From Streptomyces sp. NRRL WC-3618 (GTDB lineage: Bacteria > Actinomycetota > Actinomycetes > Streptomycetales > Streptomycetaceae): a stretch of DNA of 64,000 bases. The notes below the pieces were generated by a model, which searched no databases, was not told the DNA's origin, and saw only the letters and a list, made by a program, of their open reading frames with translations. A program made the position numbers and the translations under genes. Below, piece after piece: positions 34,405-43,370 of the stretch (the stretch's first letter is position 1; every line of letters starts with the position of its first letter). The stretch spans positions 62,001 to 126,000 of the forward strand of contig NZ_LGDW01000236.1 of assembly GCF_001280005.1 (NCBI RefSeq). Reading direction: 5' to 3'.

Positions 34405-35100
34405 TTAATGACGTAGGCCCGTCATGTTTACGGCGTGTTGCGAAGTCCTCACACGATCCTGGCGGTCTCCGCCGCCGGGAAAGCGCAGCCGGTGCACGAC
34501 GGTCGCCCGCTCGGTGTGCAGCGCCGTGATCGCCCGCGCCCGCTCACTGTCACCGCGCGCCACCGCGTCCACGATCGCCCCGTGCTCCGCCCAGGACTCG
34601 ACGGGGTCGGCGGGCGACTCCACCGCGTACATCCAGGCGATCTTGTGCCGCAGCTGGGTGAGCGTGGAGGCCAGGGCATGGCTTCCGGAGGACTGGGTGA
34701 GCGTCTCGTGGAACCAGCCCCCCAGGGAGCGCAGATCCTCGCTGTTGCCCCTCCTGGCCCGCTCCTGGCCCAGCCTGACCAGGCCGCGCAGCACCTTGAG
34801 GTGGGCCTCGGTGCGCCGTTGGGCGGCCCGGGAGGCGCCCAGCGGCTCCAGGAGCATGCGCATCTCCAGCAGGTCGGAGGCCTCCTGCTCGGTGGGTTCC
34901 GCGACGCACGCGCCCGCGTGCCGCCGGGTCACCACGAAGCCCTCGGCCTCCAGGGTGCGCAGGGCCTCGCGGACGGGGACGCGCGAGACGCCGTACCGGC
35001 GGGCGAGCAGTTCCTCGGTGAGCCGGCTGCCGCGCTCGTAGACACCGGCGACGATGTCGTCCCGGATCGCCGTGCATACCGAGTGCGCCGGAATACGCAT
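34405..35100 (-). CDS. GntR-family transcriptional regulator (FadR/FCD type)
   Basis: A 231-aa regulator. The N-terminal winged helix-turn-helix (about 8-70) has LTEELLARRYGVSRVPVREALRTLEAEGFV; the C-terminal all-helical FCD domain (about 85-215) has MRMLLEPLGA and WFHETLTQSSGSHAL, with His residues placed for metal/ligand binding. ATG 35100 follows CGGAGG. It is not DasR, which has a UTRA domain. The effector is unknown; convergent placement with ptsH is conserved in Streptomyces. Confidence 0.9.
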   Translation of the reverse strand: MRIPAHSVCTAIRDDIVAGVYERGSRLTEELLARRYGVSRVPVREALRTLEAEGFVVTRRHAGACVAEPTEQEASDLLEMRMLLEPLGASRAAQRRTEAHLKVLRGLVRLGQERARRGNSEDLRSLGGWFHETLTQSSGSHALASTLTQLRHKIAWMYAVESPADPVESWAEHGAIVDAVARGDSERARAITALHTERATVVHRLRFPGGGDRQDRVRTSQHAVNMTGLRH

Positions 35101-35240
35101 GTCCGACCTCCGCTTTAATCCCCGTGAAACGTCGACGATTGACGTGTGTTCAGTGACTCTATTGCAGAGAAGCGGAATTTCCGACGGCAGGCCGGAATCC
35201 ATGGATATTTTTTGGACACACAACCCACCGAAACGCCGAA

Positions 35241-35263
35241 AACCCCGGCTGGGACAGCCGGGG
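35241..35263 (-). terminator. Terminator of the M23 peptidase gene
   Basis: On the minus strand CCCCGGCTG, loop TCC, CAGCCGGGG followed by TTTT, 27 bases after the M23 peptidase stop. A GC stem with a T-run is a canonical intrinsic terminator. Confidence 0.85.
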
Positions 35264-35289
35264 CCACGACAAAGTGGTGCGCGAGGACG

Positions 35290-36063
35290 TCAGACGTTCA
35301 CGCCGTGCGAGCGGAGGTAGGCGACGGGGTCGATGTCCGAGCCGTACTCCGCGGTCGTGCGGGCCTCGAAGTGGAGATGCGCACCGGTGACGTTGCCAGT
35401 GGCCCCGGAGAGGCCGAGCTCCTGGCCCGGAGTGACCGTCTGGCCGACGGAGACGTTGATCGACGACAGATGACCGTACTGAGTGTACGTGCCATCAATC
35501 ATCTTGATCACGACGTTGTTGCCGTAGGAACCGCCCCAGCCGGCCTCGACGACAGTGCCGGAGCCCACCGCGTGAACGGGGGTGCCGGACGCGGCGTGGA
35601 AGTCGATGCCGGTATGGCTGCCGGAGGACCAGATACCGCCCCCCGCCTGGTATCCCGTGGAGATGTACGAGCCGGAGATCGGGGCGACATAGCTGTTGAG
35701 ACGCTTGCGCTCGGCCTCACGGGCGGCACGGGCCTGAGCCTCGCGTGCCTCCTTGACCCGCTCCTCCGCCTCCTTCTTCGCGGCGGCCACGGCCCTCTCC
35801 TCGGCGGCGGCCTTCTCTGCGGCCTGCTCCTGGGCGGCAGCCTGGGCGTCTATCTGCGCGGCGAGCGACTCGCCGATGGAGATCACCGGGGTGAGGCCGG
35901 TCTGCTCGGCGGCGGACTCCGCGGCGAGCGCCGGGGCGGCGAGGGCACCCACGACGCCGGTGGTCGCGAGGGCCGCGACGCCTGCGGCGCGAGCGGTCGT
36001 ACGGGTGACAAGACTGGGACGGCTGGGACGACGGTGCTTCCCGGTGGCGCGAGTGAACGCCAT
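35290..36063 (-). CDS. Secreted M23-family (LytM) peptidase
   Basis: A 257-aa exported protein. The signal peptide (about 1-47) has an Arg/Lys-rich start, hydrophobic core and APALAAES cleavage region. A charged Ala/Glu/Lys coiled coil spans about 65-122. The M23 domain (about 125-257) has zinc ligands His150 and Asp154 (HTGIDFH) and His231 (HLHFE), with His198 in GHLSS. Such enzymes cut peptide cross-links in peptidoglycan. The gene has a c-di-AMP riboswitch in its leader and its own terminator. Confidence 0.93.
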   Translation of the reverse strand: MAFTRATGKHRRPSRPSLVTRTTARAAGVAALATTGVVGALAAPALAAESAAEQTGLTPVISIGESLAAQIDAQAAAQEQAAEKAAAEERAVAAAKKEAEERVKEAREAQARAAREAERKRLNSYVAPISGSYISTGYQAGGGIWSSGSHTGIDFHAASGTPVHAVGSGTVVEAGWGGSYGNNVVIKMIDGTYTQYGHLSSINVSVGQTVTPGQELGLSGATGNVTGAHLHFEARTTAEYGSDIDPVAYLRSHGVNV

Positions 36064-36089
36064 GTAGTGGCTGGTCCTTTCCTTCCTTC

Positions 36090-36236
36090 TCGCCTACCGG
36101 GTTAGCTGACGGGTTCGGAGCAGGAAGGTCTCCTACGGGCCCCCTCGCGGCACGCGCGGGCGTCCGATTCACCCCAGGGACTGCACAATGTGGGTCCCCG
36201 GCTCCCCTGGCTCGCGCCGTACGGGGACTCGGCGAT
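36090..36236 (-). ncRNA. c-di-AMP riboswitch (ydaO/yuaA class) in the leader of the M23 peptidase gene
   Basis: Read on the minus strand, the leader has the hallmark blocks in order: GCCGGGGACCCAC, then GGGGTGAATCGG, then a hairpin with CGTAGGAGACCTTCC, then CGAACCCGTCAGCTAACCCG and GGTAGGCGA. P1 can pair TCGCC (36230-36234) with GGCGA (36090-36094). These match the ydaO/yuaA c-di-AMP aptamer, which in Streptomyces typically turns down cell-wall hydrolase genes when c-di-AMP is high. The aptamer ends 26 bases before the ATG. Confidence 0.88.
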
Positions 36237-36407
36237 GACTGCCCGGTGCCGCGGCTGCGGCGCACTGCGTGACGAACAGCCGGACAGACGCTAAGCGGGA
36301 CCCCTCGCAATCAACAAACCAATCAAGGGTTTTGTCGCACATGCCACAGTGCAGACCGTCAACCTCTCCATCAATACGGGCAACTTACCTATCAACATGG
36401 ACAAACA

Positions 36408-36439
36408 GGGGCCCGGCGACACTTCTGTCACCGGGCCCC
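36408..36439 (-). terminator. Terminator of the M16 peptidase operon
   Basis: GGGGCCCGGTGACA, loop GAAG, TGTCGCCGGGCCCC on the minus strand with one G-C/T-G irregularity, followed by TGTTTG. It starts 20 bases beyond the second M16 stop and separates it from the riboswitch promoter region. Confidence 0.8.
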
Positions 36440-36459
36440 TGCCCATCACGCCGGTGCCC

Positions 36460-37848
36460 CTACTCGGCGGGTACGACGCTCACTTCGCCGATACCGAGGG
36501 CCCGGACGGGCTCCTCGATCGTCGCCGCGTCGCCGACGAGGACCGTCACCAGCCGGTCCACGGGGAAGGCGTTGACGGCCGCCGCGGTGGCTTCCACCGT
36601 GCCGGTCGCCGCGAGCTGGCGGTACAGCGTCGCCTGGTAGTCGTCGGGCAGGTGCTGCTCGACCTGGTCGGCCAGCGTGCTCGCCACGGCCGCCGCGGTC
36701 TCGTACTTGAGCGGCGCGACGCCGACCAGGTTCTGCACCGCGACATCACGCTCGGCGTCGGTGAGCCCCTCGGCCGCGAGGGTGCGCAGCACCTTCCAGA
36801 GGTCCTCCAGAGCGGGACCGGTGTTCGGGGTGTCGAAGGAGCCGCTGATGGCGAGCAGCGCGGCACCGGTGCCGTCCGGCGCCGAGCGCAGGACCTGGCC
36901 GAACGCCCGCACACCGTAGGTGTAGCCCTTCTCCTCGCGCAGGACACGGTCCAGACGGGAGGTGAGGGTGCCGCCGAGGCAGTACGTGCCGAGGACCTGG
37001 GCGGCCCAGACACGGTCGTGCCGGTCGGCGCCGATACGGCCGATGAGCAGCTGGGTCTGCACGGCGCCCGGTCGGTCCACGATGACGACCCGGCCGGTGT
37101 CGTCGGCGGTCACCGGCGGCACCGGCCGCGGCTCGGCCGCTGTGCCCGTCCAGGCTCCCAGGGTTTCGCCCAGGAGCGCGTCCAGGTCGACGTCGGTGAG
37201 GTCGCCGACGACCACGGCGGTGGCCGTGGCGGGGCGGACGTGCCTGTCGTAGAAGGCCCGTACGGCGGCCGAGTCGATCTTCTCGACCGTGTCCTCGGTG
37301 CCCTGGCGCGGCCGTGACATGCGCGAGGCAGCCGGGAACAGCTCCTTGTACAGCTGCTTGGCGGAGCGGCGGGCAGGGTTGGCCGTCTCGTGCGGGATCT
37401 CGTCGAGGCGGTTGCGCACCAGCCGCTCGATCTCGCTGTCCGTGAAGGCGGGCGCCCTGAGGGCGTCGGCCAGCAGACCGAGCGCCTTGGGGAGCCGCGA
37501 CACGGGGACTTCGAGACTGAGGCGGACACCGGGGTGGTCGGCGTGCGCGTCGAGGGTGGCGCCGCAGCGCTCCAGTTCGGCGGCGAACTCCTCGGCGGAG
37601 TGCTTGTCGGTGCCTTCGGAGAAGGCCCGGGCCATGATCGTGGCCACTCCGTCGAGTCCGGCCGGCTCGGCCTCCAGGGGGGCGTCGACGAGCACCTCGA
37701 CGGCGACGACCTGCTGGCCGGGGCGGTGGCACCGCAGGATGGTCAGACCGTTGCCGAGCGTGTCCCGGCCGGGGGCCGGGAAGGCCCAGGGCTTGGCCTC
37801 GCCCGCCTGGGGCTGGGGGTGGAACTCCATCGTGGCGAGCTCGGTCAC
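36460..37848 (-). CDS. M16-family peptidase-like subunit, non-catalytic
   Basis: A 462-aa protein with the two-lobed M16 fold: N-terminal domain starting NGLTILRCHRPGQQVVAVEVLVDAPLE and C-terminal domain with TYCLGGTLTSRLDRVLREEKGYTYGVRA. The zinc motif HxxEH is absent where it would stand (MARAFSEGTDKHSAEEF), as in the R/Y-type partner subunits of M16B heterodimers. GTG 37848 follows GGAGG and overlaps the catalytic subunit's stop (GTGA), so the two are made together. Confidence 0.9.
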   Translation of the reverse strand: MTELATMEFHPQPQAGEAKPWAFPAPGRDTLGNGLTILRCHRPGQQVVAVEVLVDAPLEAEPAGLDGVATIMARAFSEGTDKHSAEEFAAELERCGATLDAHADHPGVRLSLEVPVSRLPKALGLLADALRAPAFTDSEIERLVRNRLDEIPHETANPARRSAKQLYKELFPAASRMSRPRQGTEDTVEKIDSAAVRAFYDRHVRPATATAVVVGDLTDVDLDALLGETLGAWTGTAAEPRPVPPVTADDTGRVVIVDRPGAVQTQLLIGRIGADRHDRVWAAQVLGTYCLGGTLTSRLDRVLREEKGYTYGVRAFGQVLRSAPDGTGAALLAISGSFDTPNTGPALEDLWKVLRTLAAEGLTDAERDVAVQNLVGVAPLKYETAAAVASTLADQVEQHLPDDYQATLYRQLAATGTVEATAAAVNAFPVDRLVTVLVGDAATIEEPVRALGIGEVSVVPAE

Positions 37849-39239
37849 TTGGCCGCCTCCTCGTTCTCGTCGCCGGCTTCGACCGTGGCCTCGGCCTCGG
37901 GGTCCTCGGGGGGATCCGCGTCCTCGGCGATCTCTCCGGGGATCGGCTCGTAGACGAGCACCGCGCGGTTGTCGGGGCGCAGCCGCTCCTGGGCGGCCTG
38001 CTGGACCTCCTTGGCGGTCACCTCGAGCACGCGCTGCACGGCGGTCAACGCGAGCTGCGGGTCGCCGAACAGCACCGCGAAGCGGCACAGTTCGTCGGCG
38101 CGGCCCGCGACCGTACCGAGCCGGTCCAGCCATTCGCGCTCCAACTGGGCCTGGGCGCGCTCCATTTCCTCGGCCGTGGGGCCCTCTGCGGCGAACCGGG
38201 CGAGCTCCTCGTCGACGGCGGCCTCGATGACCGGCACCTCGACGTCCGCGGACGTCTTCACGTCCAGCCACCCCAGGGAGGGCGCTCCGGCCAGCCGCAG
38301 CAGGCCGAACCCGGCCGCCACCGCGGTGCGGTCCCGTCGTACGAGCCTGTTGTAGAGGCGGGAGGACTCGCCGCCGCCGAGGACGGTGAGCGCCAGGTCG
38401 GCCGCGTCGCACGCACGCGTGCCGTCCTCCGGGAGGCGGTAGGCGGCCATCAACGCGCGCGAGGGGACCTCCTCCACGACGACCTCGCGCAGTTCCTCGC
38501 CGATGACGTCGGGAAGTGCCCCGGAGCGCGGCGCGGGCTTGCCGTCATGCCCGGCGATGGACCCGAAGTACTTCTCGACCCAAGCGAGCGTCTCCTCGGG
38601 GTCGATGTCCCCGACGACCGACAGAACGGCGTTGTTGGGCGCGTAGTACGTGCGGAAGAACGCGCGCGCGTCCTCCAGCGTCGCCGCGTCCAGGTCCGCC
38701 ATAGAGCCGATCGGCGTGTGGTGGTAGGGGTGGCCCTCCGGGTAGGCGAGGGCGGTCAGCTTCTCGAACGCCGTGCCGTAGGGGACGTTGTCGTAGCGCT
38801 GCCGGCGCTCGTTCTTGACGACGTCCCGCTGGTTCTCCATGGACTCGTCGTCGAGGGCCGCGAGCAGCGAGCCCATGCGGTCCGCCTCCAGCCAGAGGGC
38901 GAGCTCCAGCTGATGGGTGGGCATGGTCTCGAAGTAGTTGGTGCGCTCGAAGCTGGTGGTGCCGTTGAGCGAGCCGCCCGCGCCCTGGACCAGTTCGAAG
39001 TGGCCGTTGCCCTTCACCTGGCCCGAGCCCTGGAACATCAGGTGCTCGAAGAGGTGAGCCAGACCTGTACGCCCCTTGACCTCATGGCGTGATCCGACGT
39101 CGTACCAGAGGCACACCGCGGCGACCGGGGTCAGGTGGTCCTCGGAGAGCACCACGCGCAGCCCGTTCGCGAGGCGGTGCTCAGTCGCTTTCAGGCCGCC
39201 GGAGCCTGCCTCGGCTGTGGCCGTGTGACCCATGGGCAT
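37845..39239 (-). CDS. M16-family zinc metallopeptidase, catalytic subunit
   Basis: A 464-aa M16B peptidase. It carries the inverted zinc motif HLFEH within GLAHLFEHLMFQGS, with the downstream Glu in ENQRDVVKNERRQR. The second domain contains LTVLGGGESSRLYNRLVR, which forms the closing half of the chamber. The C-terminus is acidic (DPPEDPEAEATVE). ATG 39239 is five bases after AAGGGA; the ATG two codons later is an alternative. It pairs with the non-catalytic subunit encoded directly after. Confidence 0.92.
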   Translation of the reverse strand: MPMGHTATAEAGSGGLKATEHRLANGLRVVLSEDHLTPVAAVCLWYDVGSRHEVKGRTGLAHLFEHLMFQGSGQVKGNGHFELVQGAGGSLNGTTSFERTNYFETMPTHQLELALWLEADRMGSLLAALDDESMENQRDVVKNERRQRYDNVPYGTAFEKLTALAYPEGHPYHHTPIGSMADLDAATLEDARAFFRTYYAPNNAVLSVVGDIDPEETLAWVEKYFGSIAGHDGKPAPRSGALPDVIGEELREVVVEEVPSRALMAAYRLPEDGTRACDAADLALTVLGGGESSRLYNRLVRRDRTAVAAGFGLLRLAGAPSLGWLDVKTSADVEVPVIEAAVDEELARFAAEGPTAEEMERAQAQLEREWLDRLGTVAGRADELCRFAVLFGDPQLALTAVQRVLEVTAKEVQQAAQERLRPDNRAVLVYEPIPGEIAEDADPPEDPEAEATVEAGDENEEAAK

Positions 39240-39543
39240 GTACGTCCCTTCGATCGCGGATGCGGTTGATGCAACCGCTGTTTTCCTGCCGGTCCTGCCA
39301 CTGTATGCAAGCGTGTGGAGTGCTGGCGAAGTTCCCGGCGGACGTACGCCGACAGCGAGATTCACGGGGTGGCAGGCGGTACGTTTCAGCATCGTCCTCC
39401 ACCGCCCAACACCGCCCCAGGGACGGCCCTTGGTCCGCGTTGTCAGTGCGGCAGTCCACAATGGTCCGCATCAGAAGCCGTTCACGTCACCGATCTAAGC
39501 GCCGTGTAAGCGAACGACCAGGAAACAGAAGGAGCCGGCAGCG
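39240..39543. other. Divergent promoter region between the M16 operon and parC
   Basis: A 304-bp gap that must contain both promoters. Just before parC the site AAGGAG lies nine bases from the ATG. No operator or extended palindrome was seen, and reading frames here look like noise. Confidence 0.45.
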
Positions 39544-42000
39544 ATGGCCCGCCGCAGCACGAAGACCCCGCCGCCCGATGACTTCGAGGAGCGGATCCTC
39601 GACATCGACGTCGTCGACGAGATGCAGGGCTCCTTCCTCGAGTACGCGTACTCGGTCATCTACTCCCGAGCCCTGCCCGACGCCCGCGACGGCCTCAAGC
39701 CCGTACACCGCCGCATCGTCTACCAGATGAACGAGATGGGCCTGCGCCCCGACCGCGGCTACGTGAAGTGCGCCCGCGTCGTCGGCGAGGTCATGGGTAA
39801 GCTCCACCCGCACGGCGACTCGTCGATCTACGACGCCCTGGTGCGCCTGGCCCAGCCGTTCTCCATGCGCGTGCCGCTGGTCGACGGCCACGGCAACTTC
39901 GGTTCGCTGGGCAACGACGACCCGCCGGCCGCCATGCGGTACACCGAGGCCCGGATGGCCGACGCGACGTCCCTGATGACGGAGTCGATCGAAGAGGACA
40001 CGGTCGACTTCGCGCCAAACTACGACGGTCAGGAACAGGAACCGGTGGCGCTGCCCGCCGCCTTCCCGAACCTGCTGGTGAACGGCGCGTCGGGCATCGC
40101 CGTCGGTATGGCCACCAACATGCCTCCGCACAACCTCGGCGAGGTCATCTCGGCCGCCCGTCACCTGATCCGCTACCCGGCCGCCGACCTGGACACCCTG
40201 ATGCGGCACGTCCCGGGCCCCGACCTGCCCACGGGCGGCCGGATCGTCGGCCTCGCCGGGATCAGGGACGCGTACGAGACGGGCCGCGGCACGTTCAAGA
40301 TCCGTGCCACGGTGTCGGTGGAGAACGTGACGGCGCGCCGCATGGGCCTGGTCGTCACCGAACTGCCCTTCACGGTCGGCCCGGAGAAGGTGATCGCCAA
40401 GATCAAGGACCTGGTCGGCTCGAAGAAGCTCCAGGGCATCGCCGACGTCAAGGACCTCACTGACCGCAGCCACGGTCTGCGCCTGGTCATCGAGATCAAG
40501 AACGGCTTCGTGCCGGAAGCCGTCCTGGAGCAGCTCTACAAGCTGACGCCGATGGAGGAGTCCTTCGGCATCAACAACGTGGCTCTGGTGGACGGCCAGC
40601 CCCTCACCCTGGGCCTCAAGGAGCTCCTGGAGGTCTATCTCGACCACCGCTTCGAGGTCGTACGGCGTCGCTCGGAGTTCCGCCGCGGCAAGCGCCGTGA
40701 CCGGCTGCATCTGGTCGAGGGCCTACTCACCGCGCTCGTCGACATCGACGAGGTCATCCGGCTGATCCGCTCCAGCGACAACTCCGCGCAGGCGAAGGAA
40801 CGCCTGATGGAGCGGTTCGCCCTCTCGGAGATCCAGACGCAGTACATCCTGGACACCCCGCTGCGCCGGCTGACCCGGTTCGACCGTATCGAGCTGGAGT
40901 CCGAGAAGGACCGGTTGGCCGCCGAGATCGCGGAGCTGACCCGGATCCTGGAGTCGGACGCGGAGCTGCGCAAGCTGGTCTCGACCGAACTCGCCGCGGT
41001 GGCCAAGAAGTTCGGCACCGAGCGGCGTACGGTCCTGCTGGAGTCGGCCGGCGCCGCCCCCGCGGCCGGCGTCCCGCTCCAGGTGGCCGACGATCCGTGC
41101 CGGGTCCTGCTGTCCTCGACGGACCTGCTGGCGCGTACGGCGAACGGCGAGCCGTTCCCGGCGGACGAGGACGGTCGGCGCGCCAAGCACGACCTGATCG
41201 TCTCCGCGGTCCCGGCGACGGCTCGGGGCGAGGTGGGCGCGGTGACCTCGGCAGGCCGGCTGCTGCGTATCAACGTCATCGACCTTCCCCGGCTTCCCGA
41301 CACGATGGCGGCGCCCAACCTCTCGGGCGGCGCCCCGCTTTCCGAGTTCCTCTCCCTGGAGGACGGGGAGACGGTGGTCTGTCTGACGACGCTCGACGAG
41401 TCGTCCCCGGGTCTCGCGATCGGCACGGAGCAGGGCGTCGTGAAGCGGGTGGTCCCCGACTACCCTGCCAACAAGGAGGAGCTGGAGGTCATCACGCTGA
41501 GGGACGGCGACCGGATCGTGGGCGCCGCCGAGCTGCGCACCGGCGAGGAGGACCTCGTCTTCATCACGGATGACGCCCAGTTGCTGCGCTTCCAGGCCTC
41601 CCATGTGCGCCCCCAGGGCCGCCCGGCAGGCGGTATGGCCGGCATCAAGCTCACGGACGGTGCCAAGGTCATCTCGTTCACGGCGGTGGACCCGGCTGTG
41701 GACGCGGTCGTCTTCACGGTCGCGGGCTCGCGGGGCACGCTGGACGACTCCGTGCAGACGACGGCGAAGCTGACCCCGTTCGACCAGTACCCGCGCAAGG
41801 GTCGCGCCACCGGCGGTGTGCGCTGCCAGCGGTTCCTGAAGGGCGAGGACTGTCTGTCCCTGGGCTGGGCGGGCCCCGCACCGGCACGCGCGTCCCAGAA
41901 GAACGGCATCCCTGCGGAGCTTCCCGAGATGGATCCGCGCCGCGACGGCTCGGGCGTGTCCCTGCCGAAGACGGTGAGCGTGGTGGCGGGCCCGGTGTAG
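39544..42000 (+). CDS. parC: DNA topoisomerase IV subunit A (ParC/GyrA-like)
   Basis: An 818-aa type IIA topoisomerase A subunit. The DNA-cleaving Tyr133 is in AMRYTEARM, the quinolone-determining region reads [18 protein letters not shown], and the C-terminal part (about 490-800) has beta-pinwheel repeats. The GyrA-box is not evident, which fits decatenating topoisomerase IV rather than gyrase. AAGGAG precedes the ATG. It works with ParE, encoded 13 kb away at 55213-57333; separate loci for the two are usual in Streptomyces. Confidence 0.92.
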   Translation: MARRSTKTPPPDDFEERILDIDVVDEMQGSFLEYAYSVIYSRALPDARDGLKPVHRRIVYQMNEMGLRPDRGYVKCARVVGEVMGKLHPHGDSSIYDALVRLAQPFSMRVPLVDGHGNFGSLGNDDPPAAMRYTEARMADATSLMTESIEEDTVDFAPNYDGQEQEPVALPAAFPNLLVNGASGIAVGMATNMPPHNLGEVISAARHLIRYPAADLDTLMRHVPGPDLPTGGRIVGLAGIRDAYETGRGTFKIRATVSVENVTARRMGLVVTELPFTVGPEKVIAKIKDLVGSKKLQGIADVKDLTDRSHGLRLVIEIKNGFVPEAVLEQLYKLTPMEESFGINNVALVDGQPLTLGLKELLEVYLDHRFEVVRRRSEFRRGKRRDRLHLVEGLLTALVDIDEVIRLIRSSDNSAQAKERLMERFALSEIQTQYILDTPLRRLTRFDRIELESEKDRLAAEIAELTRILESDAELRKLVSTELAAVAKKFGTERRTVLLESAGAAPAAGVPLQVADDPCRVLLSSTDLLARTANGEPFPADEDGRRAKHDLIVSAVPATARGEVGAVTSAGRLLRINVIDLPRLPDTMAAPNLSGGAPLSEFLSLEDGETVVCLTTLDESSPGLAIGTEQGVVKRVVPDYPANKEELEVITLRDGDRIVGAAELRTGEEDLVFITDDAQLLRFQASHVRPQGRPAGGMAGIKLTDGAKVISFTAVDPAVDAVVFTVAGSRGTLDDSVQTTAKLTPFDQYPRKGRATGGVRCQRFLKGEDCLSLGWAGPAPARASQKNGIPAELPEMDPRRDGSGVSLPKTVSVVAGPV

Positions 42001-42001
42001 A

Positions 42002-43114
42002 TCAGTCCGCTTCGAGCTCGGCGGCTTCTTCGGAATCCGCCGGGCTCCGCTCCTGTACGTACCTGAGGACGCCCCACATGCTGTGCTCGTCGGCGTGTGG
42101 GGCGTCGTCCATGCAGGCCTCCAGGTCCTTGTCGAGGTCGGGCAGTCGGATGCCCGACCCGATGAGGACGAGCCGGCTGAGACGCTCCTCGCCCTCGGCC
42201 CAGGGCTCCGGGTAGAACCGCAGGAACCGCCCGACGGCATGCACGGCGTACCGGTTGCGCGGGTCGTACGGCCCGAAGTCGACGTACCCCTTGATGCGGT
42301 AGAGCCCTTCGGGCCGACTGTCGAGGAAGTCCATCAGCAGGCGCGGATGGAGGGGGGTCGATGAGGTGAAGGAGAGGCTGTCGTAGGCGGCGTGCAGATG
42401 CCCGGAATGGTCTCCCTCGCCGTCCTCGTGATCGTCTTCGTCCTGATCGTGATCGTTCAGGTCGTCGAAGGTCAACTGCCCGATGCGCTCCTCGCTCGGC
42501 CGGCAGTCGAAGAGGAACTCGGGGTCGACGCGCCCGTAGTCGGCAGGCACGACAGCCGCGCGGTCGACCAGCCCGCGAACCGTCTCCAGGACGTGCTCAC
42601 CGCCGTCGGCGACCCGGCCCACCTTGTTGACCACGACGAGATCGGCGAGGGCCAGATGCCGGTCGATCTCGGGGTGCTTCACGCGCGTGTCGTCGAACTC
42701 GACGGCGTCCACGACCTCGACGAGACCCCCGTACACGACCCGGGAATTCTCGCTGGCGAGAATCATCCGTACGAGTTCCTGCGGTTCGGCGAGCCCACTG
42801 GCCTCGATGACGATGACGTCGATCCGGGCCGAGGGTTGAGTGAGTCGATCAAGATAGACATCAAGTTCGCTCGCATCAACAGCACAGCACAGACAGCCGT
42901 TGCCCAGTGACACCGTGGAGTCACCCAGCGCCCCCGCCACGGCCATCGCGTCGATCTCGATGGCCCCGAAGTCATTGACGATGGCCCCGATACGGCTGCC
43001 ACCACTGCGGTGGAGGAGGTGGTTGAGGAGGGTTGTCTTGCCGGAACCGAGGAAGCCGGCGAGGACGATGACGGGGATCTGCCGAGGGCTCTGGCTCGGA
43101 CTCGGCTGATTCAC
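42002..43114 (-). CDS. CobW/COG0523-family GTPase (putative metal chaperone)
   Basis: A 370-aa G3E GTPase. Walker A is GFLGSGKTT (residues 20-28), the metal-binding CxCC motif is GCLCC (Cys74, 76, 77), VIVIEASGLAEP is the switch region and VVNKVG the NKxD-like guanine-specific motif. An Asp/His-rich insert (NDHDQDEDDHEDGEGDHSGH, about 225-245) suits metal binding. The C-terminal CobW_C domain follows. GTG 43114 is seven bases after GAGG. It ends one base after the parC stop, convergently. The metal (zinc or cobalt) is unknown. Confidence 0.9.
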   Translation of the reverse strand: MNQPSPSQSPRQIPVIVLAGFLGSGKTTLLNHLLHRSGGSRIGAIVNDFGAIEIDAMAVAGALGDSTVSLGNGCLCCAVDASELDVYLDRLTQPSARIDVIVIEASGLAEPQELVRMILASENSRVVYGGLVEVVDAVEFDDTRVKHPEIDRHLALADLVVVNKVGRVADGGEHVLETVRGLVDRAAVVPADYGRVDPEFLFDCRPSEERIGQLTFDDLNDHDQDEDDHEDGEGDHSGHLHAAYDSLSFTSSTPLHPRLLMDFLDSRPEGLYRIKGYVDFGPYDPRNRYAVHAVGRFLRFYPEPWAEGEERLSRLVLIGSGIRLPDLDKDLEACMDDAPHADEHSMWGVLRYVQERSPADSEEAAELEAD

Positions 43115-43370
43115 TCTGCGACCTCTCTCACGCCGACGCGCACACCGGCTCACGGCCTCGCGCATGTACGAGGAACGAATGCCGCCCCAGGATACGAGCC
43201 GGGGGAATCGTCGCTGAGTAAGCGGTTGTTGGCGGCCGGGGCAGGGCACGCGACGGGTGTGGCGCCTGAAGGCGTGGCGACGGAGTGTGCGACTCTCGAT
43301 TCCTTGTGCACGCGCCCACCCGGGACGCCAACGGACAGCGGACCGCCTCGGGGCCGCCGTCAGACCGCCG

